64,000 bases of DNA from DASZVB01 sp036272055 (GCA_036272055.1 DATAZL010000133.1:124001-188000); one strand, 5' to 3'. Counted from the first letter of the stretch, positions 34,379 to 44,315 are shown. Program-made: numbers and translations. Notes: generated by a model not told the origin, from the sequence alone.

Positions 34379-34636
34379 TCACATCACGAATTCGATGTCG
34401 TGGGTCGACGCGACGCGCACCACGCCGGAGACATCGGGCGGATTCATCTCGACGTTCGACGCCACGTCGCGGAAGAACTCCGACGCATTGCCCTTCGTCG
34501 CCTTGGCCGGCCCCTTCGTGTCGAAGACCTCGATGGCAGAGCCCATCTTGTTCGTGAGGAGCGGCCGGAGCGTCTCCCCGAGCACGAACAGGCTTTCCGT
34601 CGCACCGAGGGTATTGATCGTCATGGTCATGGTCAT
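34379..34636 (-). pseudogene. Cupin-family gene with the barrel core deleted
   Basis: From a run of three ATGs at 34636 the product reads INTLGATESLFVLGETLRPL, MGSAIEVFDTKGPA and then jumps, in frame, to NASEFFRDVASNVEMNPPDV and VVRVASTHDIEFVM. In cupin proteins of this type the part between DTKGPA and NASEFF holds the metal-binding HxHx(3-4)E core, about 70 residues; here only KATKG remains. The frame is intact, so a short protein could be made, but not a working cupin. Confidence 0.55.
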
Positions 34637-34728
34637 CTCCCGCGATTGCGCGGGCGGCCGCGAGCGCACCGGAGTGGCCGCTTTGCAGGCTCGTACCCCC
34701 TTGCTAAGACGGATGCCGGAAGACCGTC

Positions 34729-35811
34729 ATGGGGCGCAGAACACGGAGCGCAGCTCGAACCAGGAGAAACGCAAGCACGTTCATCTTCGGCGCAGCGGCA
34801 TCGGCGCTTGCGCTCATCGGTTGTCACTACGACCTCGGTTCGAGAAGAGCGCCGACGGAGAGCACCACGGGAGCTGGCGGCGCCAGGTCGAATGTGGCGG
34901 CTGGGGGCAGCAGCTCCGGGGGATCCGATGACGGCAATGCCATGGCGGGATCCGGCGGCGTCGTTACCGGCGCGGCAACCGGCGGCACGAGTGCCGACCC
35001 GGGCTCCGGCGGCGGCACGGCAACCGGCGGTGCGGCAACCGGCGGCACGGCAACCGGCGGCACGAACGTCGGCGGCGGGGGAATGGCGACGTTCAACCCG
35101 GGCGACGCGGCAGTTCCGCGCTGGTGCGACACGCAGCGCGTTCTCTTCTGTGAAGACTTCGACGGCGTCTCGACGATTGACGAGTTTCTGAGCGGCAAGT
35201 GGTTCGTGTCGACGACGGGTGGCACCTTCAGCTTCGACACCTCCGCGGGGACGCCTTCGCCTCCCCACGCTCTACGGGTCCGGACCAACTCTGCGTCCAA
35301 TGTCACGGCGATCGGGATTCATTCGATACCGCCGTTCGGCAGTGCACCGTCGAAACTACGTTTGCAATTCGCCCTCCGGATCGACTCGGGTGACGACGTG
35401 GGCGTTGCTTCGGGAGCCGTGTTCGCGGGCATCGTGACCGGAGCGCGCCTCGCCGACGGCATCATCGGGCTCGAGGTCGGACCAGGTCCGTCATTGCGCG
35501 CCGGCTTTCAGGAACCTGCGAACGGCCAACCCACCGAGCTCCCTCTCCCCAGCGCCTTTCCGACGGAGGGCGCGTGGCTCGGTCCCTACGTCGTCGAGGC
35601 CGACTTTTCGACCGATCGAGTCGGCACGCGCACCGGTTGCATCCAGATCTTCGACGGCGGCGTTCCCCAGCTCGACGGATGTTCGCCGCTCCCGGCCTCA
35701 CTGGTCGACCCTCCCGTTATCTCGATCGCTCTCGGCGTCTACAGCGGCGGCCTCGGCCTCACCGGCGACGTCCAGCTCGCCTTCGACAACGTGACACTCA
35801 CGGCGGAGTAG
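34729..35811 (+). CDS. Lipoprotein with Gly/Thr linker and beta-rich domain
   Basis: 360 residues. After an Arg-rich n-region comes a lipobox (SALALIGC) and a linker of TGG/AGG repeats (about residues 45-120). The folded part contains VLFCEDFDGVSTIDEFLSGK, FALRIDSGDDVGVASGAVFA and a C-terminal strand VQLAFDNVTLTAE; this resembles the concanavalin-like lectin/glucanase sandwiches seen in exported myxobacterial proteins. The FEDFD start is common in such domains. Function unknown, surface location likely. Confidence 0.75.
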   Translation: MGRRTRSAARTRRNASTFIFGAAASALALIGCHYDLGSRRAPTESTTGAGGARSNVAAGGSSSGGSDDGNAMAGSGGVVTGAATGGTSADPGSGGGTATGGAATGGTATGGTNVGGGGMATFNPGDAAVPRWCDTQRVLFCEDFDGVSTIDEFLSGKWFVSTTGGTFSFDTSAGTPSPPHALRVRTNSASNVTAIGIHSIPPFGSAPSKLRLQFALRIDSGDDVGVASGAVFAGIVTGARLADGIIGLEVGPGPSLRAGFQEPANGQPTELPLPSAFPTEGAWLGPYVVEADFSTDRVGTRTGCIQIFDGGVPQLDGCSPLPASLVDPPVISIALGVYSGGLGLTGDVQLAFDNVTLTAE

Positions 35812-35849
35812 GCGTCGCTTGCGCGATCCCGCTGCGTGGAGCGTCAGAT

Positions 35850-36583
35850 TGCGGCGGTCGTGGCCCGACGGTGAGGCTCTGGCGGTGACGGTGGGGGCGT
35901 TCCTGGTGTTCTTTGCGTTTCGGCAGACGGAGATCGGGGGGGACCGACGAGTGGGCTTACTTCTCGCAAGCGAAGTGGTTGTCGGCCGTGATGCGATCCT
36001 TTCGGATTGCTGCTCGCCGTTCCTGCGCTCGTCGGCGCAGCGACGGTGTGGCTCGCGTCGCGTGGGGTGCGACGCATCTGATGATGCGATCTACCGGCTG
36101 CGGCGTGCAGGCTAGGCGCTTATTACCTGCTTCTCCGCGCTCGTCCCGGCTGGCCGGCGCGCTCACGGCGTTCTCGATCCTGATCCGACCGTCGAACACC
36201 GCGCAGCGCGTGACCACTCGTGATCTTGTCGCCAGTGGCTGTCGTACGAAGCCCGGCTCGTGCCGTCGCGCCGTGCGTCTGGTTTCTGTCGTTCTTGCTG
36301 CCGTACACGATGGAGCCGTCACCCTATGACGACTGGTGGTGGGCGCGTTACATGCTGCCGGCCTTGCCGGCGCTCCTCGTGCTCGCCGCACTTGGACTGC
36401 ACGAACTGCGCGCGCTCCTACCGCTTGCAGTGCACATCGCGGTGCCGTGTCGCGGTTCGAGTTCTGGGTGGCCACCGTTCCGCGAACGCGCATTCACCGA
36501 GACGGCCCACTATCCGTCTTGGTCGCTCCGCGTCACGTCCCAGCACGCTTCACGACGCGAGCGTCGTGCGCGACGGCGCTCGG
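35850..36583 (+). pseudogene. Degraded GT39-type membrane glycosyltransferase
   Basis: Scraps in different plus frames line up with an ArnT/PMT-like membrane enzyme: VTVGAFLVFFAFRQTEIGG, then GGTDEWAYFSQAKWL (the acidic first-loop motif), LTAFSILIRPSNTA, and VWFLSFLLPYTMEPSPYDDW, WWARYMLPALPALLVLAALG. Several frameshifts and losses separate them. An intact member of the family is at 49572-51107. Confidence 0.6.
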
Positions 36584-36584
36584 C

Positions 36585-37883
36585 TCACGCGAACGTTGGA
36601 GGCTCGACGTCTTGCAGGCGCGAGAGGAACTTGCGCTCCTCGGCGGCGTAGTCCGCGACGACGTCGAGGCGGGCGAGGACCGAGAAGAAGCCGACGTGGA
36701 GTCGGTTGAGGAGCAACGTGCTCTCCGGGACGGGAGCAAAGCCGCTTCCCTTTTCGAAAGCGTGACCCTTGAGATCGTAGAGCCCGCGCACGAGCTCCCG
36801 CGCAAACTGCCTGGTCACGTGGAACGGTGACTGGAAGAGGGGCGTCACGCACTGCCGCAGGTAGGCGACGAATGCAGCCTCCCACGGGCCGCCCTTCGCG
36901 CCGACGAGACGGCCGGCGTTGCGTGCGAAGATCTCCTCGTTCTGCGAGAGCGCGGCGCGGTGAGCAGCACGTGCCCAGCGGGCGACGTGCGGCGTCAGCT
37001 CCTCGATGCACCCGAAATCGAGGAACACGACCTTGCCGTTGCGGTTGAACAGGTAGTTCCCGGGGTGCGGGTCGGCGTTGAACACGCCCCCGACGAGGAT
37101 CGACTTGTACGCGAACCGCCACATGATCCGCGCGATGCGCGCGCGCTCCCGTTCGGGCCAGGTGCCGACCTCTTCGAGTGTCTTTCCGTATGCGAGCTCC
37201 GTGCAGAGGACGCGCCGGCTCGAACGCTCACGGACGACGGCGGGGATCCAGATGTCCGGGTCACCGGCGTGCAGGTGGATGAATCGGTCCTGCGCAGCGG
37301 CCTCGCGGGTATAATCGAGCTCGTCCAGGAAACGCCGCGAGAGCTCCTCGTAGAGGCGGGTCGTGTCGAGGGTGCTCGGCGCGAAGGCGCCCGCGAAGTC
37401 GGCGAGGACCTTGCCGTTCGCAAGGTCCGCCTCCACGGCCTTGTCGATGCCCGGGTGCTGCACCTTGACCGCGACGTGACGGCCGTCGGCGAGCCACGCC
37501 TCGTGGACCTGGCCGATCGAAGCGCTGGCGAAAGGCTCGTCCGCAAACGACGCGAACAGACGATCGACGGGCGCCCCGAGCTCTTTCTCGAGCAACGCGC
37601 GGACGGCTGAGGCGGGCGAGCGCGGAGCGGATGCCTGGAGCTTCCGGAGCACGGCCTGGAATGCTTCGGCTTGGGCGTCCGGCACGAACCCGTCGATATA
37701 GCTTGCCATCTGGCCGACCTTGGCCGCGAGCCCGCGCAGGTTGCCGAGCGCGTCCGCCATCTGCTCGGCGACCTTCTCGGGGTCGCGCGTGAAGAGCCGG
37801 ACCGTGGCCACGGCACCGCCCATCTTGGCGAACCGCGCGAATCGGCCAAAGCGACCTTCCGGAACCGAGCCGTCACTGGACAC
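36585..37883 (-). CDS. ABC1/UbiB-family atypical kinase
   Basis: About 432 residues. The family motifs are present in order: GLAAKVGQMASYIDGFVPDA (KxGQ), FASASIGQVHEAWLADGRHV, VAVKVQHPG (ATP-binding Lys), ADPHPGNYLFN (catalytic loop) and VVFLDFGCIEE (metal-binding DFG). UbiB-type kinases support isoprenoid-lipid (quinone) metabolism. GTG 37883 is chosen; a GTG at 37919 is equally possible and neither has a strong Shine-Dalgarno. Confidence 0.9.
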   Translation of the reverse strand: MSSDGSVPEGRFGRFARFAKMGGAVATVRLFTRDPEKVAEQMADALGNLRGLAAKVGQMASYIDGFVPDAQAEAFQAVLRKLQASAPRSPASAVRALLEKELGAPVDRLFASFADEPFASASIGQVHEAWLADGRHVAVKVQHPGIDKAVEADLANGKVLADFAGAFAPSTLDTTRLYEELSRRFLDELDYTREAAAQDRFIHLHAGDPDIWIPAVVRERSSRRVLCTELAYGKTLEEVGTWPERERARIARIMWRFAYKSILVGGVFNADPHPGNYLFNRNGKVVFLDFGCIEELTPHVARWARAAHRAALSQNEEIFARNAGRLVGAKGGPWEAAFVAYLRQCVTPLFQSPFHVTRQFARELVRGLYDLKGHAFEKGSGFAPVPESTLLLNRLHVGFFSVLARLDVVADYAAEERKFLSRLQDVEPPTFA

Positions 37884-38021
37884 GTGAAGAGGATAGTACG
37901 CGTCGCTACCTCGATGCACTGCGCGACGCGCGAAAGAGCGTCCGTCCGGCGGCGCACCGTCGTCGCGCGCATGTACGACAGAGTGTGCATCCGGCGCTAA
38001 GAAGCGCCGCGTACCGCCCGG

Positions 38022-40037
38022 TCACAAGCCGCGCAGGTACTCGATCAGCGCGGTCCGGTCGTCGTCGGAGAGTGGTTCGGAGGGCGCGTCGGGGGACGTG
38101 CTTGCGCGGAGCATGATGGTGACGACGTCGTCGAGCGATGCTGCGCTGCCGTCGTGGAGGTACGGCGCGGAGTCGGCCAGGCCGCGTAGCTGCGGCGTGT
38201 CGAAGGCGCAGGCGGCTCTGGCGTGGCCGTCGATATCGGAGTGATCGACGTCCGGCCACGCGGCGGTCGTCGCGCACGTTCCGACGTCGTGAAGGAGCAC
38301 TCCGCCGTCTTCCATCGAGGTCACGGTGCGGCCTCCGAGGTCGAGCGACGGGTTGCCGCCGCCGGAGTCGGTCTTTGCGTCGCCGCTGTGGCAAGTGCCG
38401 CACCCGACGCGCGTGAAGACCGTCTCTCCGCGCGCGCGGAGGCTCGACAGCGCGTCACCGCGGACGCTGTGCGACAGATCGTCGGACGGCGGCGTGGGGG
38501 ACGGAATGGCGTAGTTCACGTAGGCGGCGAGCGCGTCGAGCAGCAACTTCTGCGACGGCTCGGTCCCCGAGAAGTGCCCGCCTTGCTCGACGTCGATCGT
38601 CTGCCAGTAATCCTGTACCGCGTTGCGATCCGCGGTCCGGAAGAGAAAGCCGGTGTCGAGAAGGCCGCCTGCGTTGGTCGGCGTATCGCGAGGACCCTGG
38701 GCGAACTGCCACGTCACGGCATCGCTGCGCCCCTCGAGGTGACAGCTCGCGCACGCCACCCAGTGGTTCTGCGTCGTGGGCACGTCGTCGCTGTTCGCGG
38801 AGTAGAAGAGCTTTTGTCCGAGGCGAAGCTCGGCCGGCATCGGGTCCTTCGCGAGAGTCGAGAACGGTTCGCCGACCTGGACGACCGACGGTGCGCCGTC
38901 ACCGGGCGTGACGCTGAACACCGCGACGTCCTCGGTGTTGCGCTCCTGGACGTACAGCTTTCCGTGTGACCACACGACGCTCTCCGGGAGATGCCCGGGG
39001 AGCGGTCTCACCAGCGTCGCTTCGACGCGCCGCTCGGCGTCCACGACGAGGACGTCCTCGCTGTTCGCATCGGCGACGAAGGCGTACGCACCATCGTCGG
39101 AGAACGTGACGGCGTGGGGACCGGACACGACGTCGCCGAAGGCTCCGCCGTCACCCGGATCCACCTGGACGGAGAGACGCGCGAGCGGCGTTCCCGAGTC
39201 GGTGAGCAAGGAGAGCGACGGAAACGCCGTCGACTGGAAGTCGAGCATCGGCTGCGGCGTATCCGTCCCGAGCATCAGATGCGTGACCCAGAGTTCGTCG
39301 GTTCCAGGGCGTACGGCTGCGTCATAGACGCCGCGCACCGCTCCGTGCGGCACAGTCGGGTCCGTGTCCACCTCGGGCGCGCTCGCGTCGTGAGCGGGTG
39401 GCCCGTCGTCGAGAGCGACGGTGCCGAGCAGGGAGAGCGAGCCCGTCGCGAAACGGCTCACTCCGGGACCGAGAAAATGCGTCGCGAGCAGCGTCTTTCC
39501 GTCGCGCGCCCACGCGAGCGCCCATGGTTTGCGCGGACACGGCACCCGCGACACGACGGAGAGGTCGCTCGCGTCGAGCGCGACGACGGTGTCGTCGGCC
39601 GAGCACGCGACGAACACCGTTGCGTCGTCGTCGCTGACGACCACACCGGCGGGCTCCGAGCAGACGTACGCGTCCGTCGTGACCTTGGCCGATGCCGCGT
39701 CGAGCGCGTACACGCGACCCGACGCCTCCCCGCTGACGAAAAGCGTCTTTCCGGTCGAGCTGAGGGCGACGAAGCGTGGTGCGACGGCCGGCGTGTAGCG
39801 CCCTGAAGCGTCCTTCGCCGGCGCGGCGCGAGCGAGCCGTCGTTCTTCGAGGATGCGTCCACTCGCGGTATCGATGACGCTCACGCTGTCGGCATCGGGG
39901 TGCGCGACGAAGAGACGCTTGCCGTCGGCGGAGGCGGTCATCGACGCGGAGTGGGTCTGCTGGACGGAACGCATCGCTTCCGGCGTGCCGCCGCATCCCG
40001 CGACGAGAAGGGCTCCCAGGAAGACCGGATGCCTCAT
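38022..40037 (-). CDS. Lipoprotein beta-propeller fused to di-heme cytochrome c (MauG/CCP-like)
   Basis: 671 residues from ATG 40037 (MRHPVFLGALLVAGCGG, lipobox); the upstream frame extension is a shadow of the previous gene. Residues 25-400 are YVTN-type propeller repeats (LFVAHPDADSVSVIDTASG, LFVSGEASGRVYALDAASAK, VFVACSADDTVVALDASDL). The C-terminal 240 residues hold two c-type haem sites, VACASCHLEG and VGCGTCHSGD, as in di-heme peroxidase/MauG proteins. Start overlaps the stop of the 797-aa lipoprotein gene (ATGA), so they are coupled. Likely an exported redox enzyme. Confidence 0.88.
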   Translation of the reverse strand: MRHPVFLGALLVAGCGGTPEAMRSVQQTHSASMTASADGKRLFVAHPDADSVSVIDTASGRILEERRLARAAPAKDASGRYTPAVAPRFVALSSTGKTLFVSGEASGRVYALDAASAKVTTDAYVCSEPAGVVVSDDDATVFVACSADDTVVALDASDLSVVSRVPCPRKPWALAWARDGKTLLATHFLGPGVSRFATGSLSLLGTVALDDGPPAHDASAPEVDTDPTVPHGAVRGVYDAAVRPGTDELWVTHLMLGTDTPQPMLDFQSTAFPSLSLLTDSGTPLARLSVQVDPGDGGAFGDVVSGPHAVTFSDDGAYAFVADANSEDVLVVDAERRVEATLVRPLPGHLPESVVWSHGKLYVQERNTEDVAVFSVTPGDGAPSVVQVGEPFSTLAKDPMPAELRLGQKLFYSANSDDVPTTQNHWVACASCHLEGRSDAVTWQFAQGPRDTPTNAGGLLDTGFLFRTADRNAVQDYWQTIDVEQGGHFSGTEPSQKLLLDALAAYVNYAIPSPTPPSDDLSHSVRGDALSSLRARGETVFTRVGCGTCHSGDAKTDSGGGNPSLDLGGRTVTSMEDGGVLLHDVGTCATTAAWPDVDHSDIDGHARAACAFDTPQLRGLADSAPYLHDGSAASLDDVVTIMLRASTSPDAPSEPLSDDDRTALIEYLRGL

Positions 40038-42427
40038 CGAGCTCCGCCGTCGTCGTTCCGGATGGCATCGAGCTGGGTGAGCTCGAAGGTGATCGAGCGG
40101 GCGAGCGCGGCGGGCAGACCCACCGACGAGATCTCGGGGACGCAGTCGTGCTCGCGATCGGTCGTGATGATTCGCGACGCGTCGGCGCCGCCGCCCACGA
40201 GCGAGCCGGTCTCGCCGGTGAGTGTGCGCTCGCCCATCTCGAGTCCACCGAGCCCGAGCGGTTGCCCGTCGGGACCGGTACCGAGGTGCGCGCACTCGTC
40301 GGGCCACTCGATTTGACCATCACCGTCGCGATCGTCCCAGCCGTTGAGGACGAGCTTGTTCAACCGACCGACGCGATCCTCCAGACGCGCGCGGAAGGCG
40401 TCGTTGCCCGGCTGGACGCCGATGAGCTCGTACACGTCGCGGAGCGCAGCCTGGAGCAGCGAGAAGCGCCGCGGCGTGAACGTCACCGTCGTCGATCGGT
40501 CGCCTTCGACGGCGCGGTACACGCGCGCGTGCACGTCGTAGAAAGCGCCGTCGAGGCGCTCCCAGACACGCAGCGCCCGGTCGCGATACTTGACGGCTCC
40601 CGTCGCGAGAAACGCCGTCAAAAGACCCCGGATCGCCGCTGTATGCGCGTCGAGGGACGAGCCGTCGTCCAGTGGGCGCGAATTGGTGCGATTCCAGCCG
40701 GAGAAGGCGTGACCGTCGGCGCGCGTGAGATCGTCGTAAAACGTCGACGCGAGCGACTCTATGAGCCGGTCGAGTAGCGCGCCGAACGTCGTCGCGTGTG
40801 CGAGCATCGCGGCGTCGAGCGGGGACGGAATGGCGGCGGTGTCCGGCCTGGTGTTGCCGTAGAGACTGAGCTCCGAGTGGAGCGCCCGGCGTGCCGTGCG
40901 AAGCGCGAGCAACGTGTATGCGGCCACGTCGGTGGACAGATTAGCTCCCGGTTCGGGTTTCCCGTTCGCCACGCCGGCGTCGTCGCCGAACTTGCCGGTC
41001 GCCGCGTCGAAGTGCATGCGTTCGATGTTCACCACGAGGACGCGGACGATCGCGAGAGAGCGGTCGTGGAGCGTCGGTTCGCCGTCCGGGGTCTGATTCT
41101 GCACGGGGAACGGATCGCCGTCGAAGTACGCGCGCGCGGGCTGGCTGCCACCGACCTCCGCGTTCGCCTGATCGGTCAGCGCGAAGACGCTCGAGTACGC
41201 GCCGAGGAGGCCGGCGAGGTCGAGCAGATGGCTCGTCGGCGATGCGATGGAGAACTCCGGTCGCGGAAAGCCGCTCGCGTCCGGAGACTCGGAGACGCGG
41301 ACAGAGCCGGGAAGCCATCTGAGCGGCGAGCTCTCGGAATAGGCGAGCGCGTCACCGAGGCCCGCGAAGCCGCCGAGAGACTTGCCGTCGCTCGTCGACA
41401 GCGAGAGCAGCCACTGTGCAGCCTGATTGTCGAGGCTCTGAAGGAAATTGCCGGCCTGAAATCCCTCGATGTCGCTCGATCCGAGATAGGTGCCGGGCTT
41501 CAGACCGGGCCCGACGGTGTTGCCTGGCATGCCGACGTTCGCGAGTTGCTCTTCGTTCACCTGCTCCACGGGGTTCTCGTGGATGTCGTGCATGACCTGC
41601 AGGTAATTGATCGTCCAGAGCGCTTCCTTCCAGTCCATGAACCCGGACGAGCCCGGATCTATCGTCATGGAGACCTGCTTCGCGCGGTCCGGCAGGTTGA
41701 GATTTCCGTAGTCGCACTCGTAAAGATCGCATGCGAACGCCGCGACCGAGCCGGGGTTATCGTCAGAGCTGAGCGAGCAGCCCGATTCGTTCGTCGCGCG
41801 TATGGACGGATCCCAGGACGAGAACGGCTGCAGCGTCGGCCAGAGCCCGGGCCAGCCGAGCGGCGCTTCGTCCGCTGCGCGAACGAAACGATGAGAGGCG
41901 TCCGTGGCGACGGCGAGATGCTCCATCCAGTCGCGACCAAGGCCGAGCGCGTCGGTGCCGGTGACGCCGTCGGGGTTCAGCACCGGACCGAAGAGCAACG
42001 ACGTGCCCGCGCCCGACTCGAAGGCGACGTTGTTCATCGGCTGCTTCGAGTACTCGTACGACTCGATGCCCGACGAGAACCCTGCAAGGTCGATGACCGG
42101 TGCCGGCGTGCCGCCGTCGGCCAGCGTCGCGGCCGGATCTGCGTAGACGCTCGGCGAACAGACGGCTTCCTGGCAGACGTAGTCGCGCGAGTATCCGCCG
42201 AGATCGCGTCCCATCGCCTCGGCGAAGGGCTCGCCCGAGAGCTGCATCTCGAGGGAGGCCATGAAGTGATCACGCGTGTCGAACCTGGTGTCGACGTGCT
42301 TCACGGTGAGCGCGTAGTGCTCGGCCGGCGGTGACGGCGCTGTATGACTCGCCCCACAGCCCGCGAGCACGACGGCACCGAGTGCCGTGCTGCAACGCGA
42401 TAGCCGGACCACACCGCGAGCCGTCAC
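40034..42427 (-). CDS. Large lipoprotein, coupled to the di-heme cytochrome gene
   Basis: 797 residues from GTG 42427, giving a lipoprotein signal (STALGAVVLAGCGAS); an alternative GTG is at 42445. I do not recognise the family. Visible features: Cys pairs early (YVCQEAVCSP, CDLYECDYGN), long helical stretches, and a C-terminal Asp-rich loop WDDRDGDGQIEWPDEC that could bind calcium. Its gene overlaps the downstream cytochrome by 4 bases, and its GTG overlaps a TGA that is probably the original stop of the kelch gene upstream. It is most likely the functional partner of the cytochrome. Confidence 0.75.
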   Translation of the reverse strand: MTARGVVRLSRCSTALGAVVLAGCGASHTAPSPPAEHYALTVKHVDTRFDTRDHFMASLEMQLSGEPFAEAMGRDLGGYSRDYVCQEAVCSPSVYADPAATLADGGTPAPVIDLAGFSSGIESYEYSKQPMNNVAFESGAGTSLLFGPVLNPDGVTGTDALGLGRDWMEHLAVATDASHRFVRAADEAPLGWPGLWPTLQPFSSWDPSIRATNESGCSLSSDDNPGSVAAFACDLYECDYGNLNLPDRAKQVSMTIDPGSSGFMDWKEALWTINYLQVMHDIHENPVEQVNEEQLANVGMPGNTVGPGLKPGTYLGSSDIEGFQAGNFLQSLDNQAAQWLLSLSTSDGKSLGGFAGLGDALAYSESSPLRWLPGSVRVSESPDASGFPRPEFSIASPTSHLLDLAGLLGAYSSVFALTDQANAEVGGSQPARAYFDGDPFPVQNQTPDGEPTLHDRSLAIVRVLVVNIERMHFDAATGKFGDDAGVANGKPEPGANLSTDVAAYTLLALRTARRALHSELSLYGNTRPDTAAIPSPLDAAMLAHATTFGALLDRLIESLASTFYDDLTRADGHAFSGWNRTNSRPLDDGSSLDAHTAAIRGLLTAFLATGAVKYRDRALRVWERLDGAFYDVHARVYRAVEGDRSTTVTFTPRRFSLLQAALRDVYELIGVQPGNDAFRARLEDRVGRLNKLVLNGWDDRDGDGQIEWPDECAHLGTGPDGQPLGLGGLEMGERTLTGETGSLVGGGADASRIITTDREHDCVPEISSVGLPAALARSITFELTQLDAIRNDDGGAR

Positions 42428-44315
42428 TCCATTGCTTTCCGCCACGCCCGCCCCGCCGTACGACGCCGTGCACGAGCCACGCGATGCCCAGCGCGAAGAG
42501 CGTCGCGGCACCGTTCGACCGCGACCGCGCCGTGTGACACCCGCACCCACTGCTGTCGGAAGACGAAGCCGTCGCGTCGGACGTGGCGCCCGCGGCTCCG
42601 GCGCTCGCGCCGCCTCCGGTCGCGTCGGGGGCCGCCCCGGTGCCCGACGATGCGCCGCCGCTCGACGTCGTTCCGGCGCTTGCGCTCATACCGCCGCTGC
42701 TCGACGTCGCGCCCGTGCTTGCCGTCGCGCGGCCGTTCGACGTGCCGCCCGCGCCGCTCGTGTTCGCGCTACCGCCCGTGGTGTTCACGGAGCCTGCCGT
42801 AGACGAGCCGGCACCGCCGTCGAGGGTGCTTCCGGTGCCGCCTGCGCCGTCGGGCTGCCCCCCGACACCCACGGTGAACGGGAACGGCGACTTCGATTGA
42901 ACACCAACGGCCGCGACGAACAGGCTGTACGTCCCCTGTGGGAGCCCGGCGGGCGTCGTGAACTTGCACGTCTCCGGCGTGTTCCCCTTGCTCGGCACCA
43001 TGTTGCTGAAGTCGAACGACCGGCAGTAATAGACGTTCTGCGCTTCGTCGGTGAGATAGACGATGGGGTAGTTCTCCGCCATCGTCATGTCGTCACCCTC
43101 GTCGGCGCCGTTGATGAGACCGCTGATCTGCGTGCCCGTCAGCGTGTACGTGTTCCCGCTCTCGAACTTGACGGAGCTCACCGTCGGACGCCACTCGTCC
43201 TTTGGAGGCGTGTCCGGCGTGTAGATCCAGTCGTTCACCTCCGACGTGACCATGACCTGGCCGTTCGGCAGATTCACGTAGTCGATGGGGTATGGATTCC
43301 CCTTGTCCGGTGGGGGATCGACCGACTTCACGGTGTTCGTGTCGGGGTCGAACTCTTGCAGGATGACGCCGGGCCCGAAGGTCACCGTGACGAGACCGGC
43401 CCACACCTTTCCATTGGGCAGCGTGTTGGAGTACTCGTCTTCTGCCCTGTCCCCATTGAGCATCTTGGGACCGAGCACCCAGGTCCCGGGATCGGAAGCG
43501 GTGGGGCCAGGCGTGTAGATATAAGATTGCCCGAGCCCGTAGACGAGCACGCGACCGTCGAACATGAGCGAGATGCCGGCGGCATCACCGGTCTGGAAGC
43601 CGCTCGGCACCGGTCCGGTGCGGATCCATTTGTCCTTGGACGGATCGTAGATCGCTGCGCCCGCGGTGTCGTATCCCACCGCGAGGATGCCGCCGTTCTG
43701 CAGTGCCGCCCACGAGTTCTCGTCTCCGTTGCCGAGGAGCGTCGAGGCGGCTTGAGTCCACTTGTTCGTGGTGGGGTCGAAGATCTGACACGACTGCGCC
43801 GTGCGCGAGCTGCTGAAGACGCGCCCGTCGCTCAAGGTCGCGCTCCCGGTGTCGGCGATCTCGTAGAGCGCGGGCGTCTGCACCGTCCACGTGTTGGCCA
43901 CCGGATCGAAGATCTCCGTGTTCTTGAAGAGCGGCGAGCCCCCTGACGGCTGAGCACAGTTCGACGAGCAACCGGGGTACACGTAGATGTACTCCCCGCC
44001 CGCTTCGAGAAATCTGCCGTCCTTGAGCACGTGTTCCTGAGCGCCACCGCGCGAGTACGCGCTGCTCGCGACGGACTTCCACGTGCCGTTCACGTAGCTC
44101 CCCTTCGCGTCGGGCGTGAGGACGACCCAGTTGTTGAGCGCGCTGCCGTGCGACAGAATCGTCCCGTCCGTCATGAGCCACAGACCGAAGGCCTGCCCGC
44201 CGGTCTTCGGATTGGGAGGCGCCTTGGTCCAGGTGCCTGCGGCGCCAGCAGGGCTAGCGACGGTGCCCTGAGCTAGCGCGAGGAGCAGAAGACCGATGAA
44301 CGGAGATCGACGCAT
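42270..44315 (-). CDS. Secreted kelch-repeat protein with MYXO-CTERM-like tail (probable terminal frameshift)
   Basis: Starts at ATG 44315 with a signal peptide (FIGLLLLALAQGTVASPAGA). Kelch blades follow (LWLMTDGTILSHGSALNNWV, SATLSDGRVFSSSRTAQSCQ, GISLMFDGRVLVYGLGQ), then an Ig-like strand region (YCRSFDFSNMVPSKGNTPET) and a long Gly/Ser/Thr linker. The tail is SSGCGCHTARSR, a hydrophobic helix (ATLFALGIAWLVHGVV) and RRGGRGG, a MYXO-CTERM pattern. The frame then runs 50 residues into the next gene. A one-base shift in the G-run near 42450 would end it at a TGA (42424-42426) overlapping the next GTG, which is the expected layout. No galactose-oxidase catalytic Cys/Tyr set is seen. Confidence 0.8.
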   Translation of the reverse strand: MRRSPFIGLLLLALAQGTVASPAGAAGTWTKAPPNPKTGGQAFGLWLMTDGTILSHGSALNNWVVLTPDAKGSYVNGTWKSVASSAYSRGGAQEHVLKDGRFLEAGGEYIYVYPGCSSNCAQPSGGSPLFKNTEIFDPVANTWTVQTPALYEIADTGSATLSDGRVFSSSRTAQSCQIFDPTTNKWTQAASTLLGNGDENSWAALQNGGILAVGYDTAGAAIYDPSKDKWIRTGPVPSGFQTGDAAGISLMFDGRVLVYGLGQSYIYTPGPTASDPGTWVLGPKMLNGDRAEDEYSNTLPNGKVWAGLVTVTFGPGVILQEFDPDTNTVKSVDPPPDKGNPYPIDYVNLPNGQVMVTSEVNDWIYTPDTPPKDEWRPTVSSVKFESGNTYTLTGTQISGLINGADEGDDMTMAENYPIVYLTDEAQNVYYCRSFDFSNMVPSKGNTPETCKFTTPAGLPQGTYSLFVAAVGVQSKSPFPFTVGVGGQPDGAGGTGSTLDGGAGSSTAGSVNTTGGSANTSGAGGTSNGRATASTGATSSSGGMSASAGTTSSGGASSGTGAAPDATGGGASAGAAGATSDATASSSDSSGCGCHTARSRSNGAATLFALGIAWLVHGVVRRGGRGGKQWSDGSRCGPAIALQHGTRCRRARGLWGESYSAVTAGRALRAHREARRHQVRHA

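Noticed and set aside
40796..42334. A 512-codon open frame on the plus strand
   Set aside because: It is antisense to the 797-aa lipoprotein and has the Arg-rich composition of high-GC shadow frames.
42270..44315. Galactose-oxidase activity for the kelch protein
   Set aside because: The propeller pattern is present but I cannot find the Cys-Tyr cofactor and copper-ligand arrangement of galactose oxidase.
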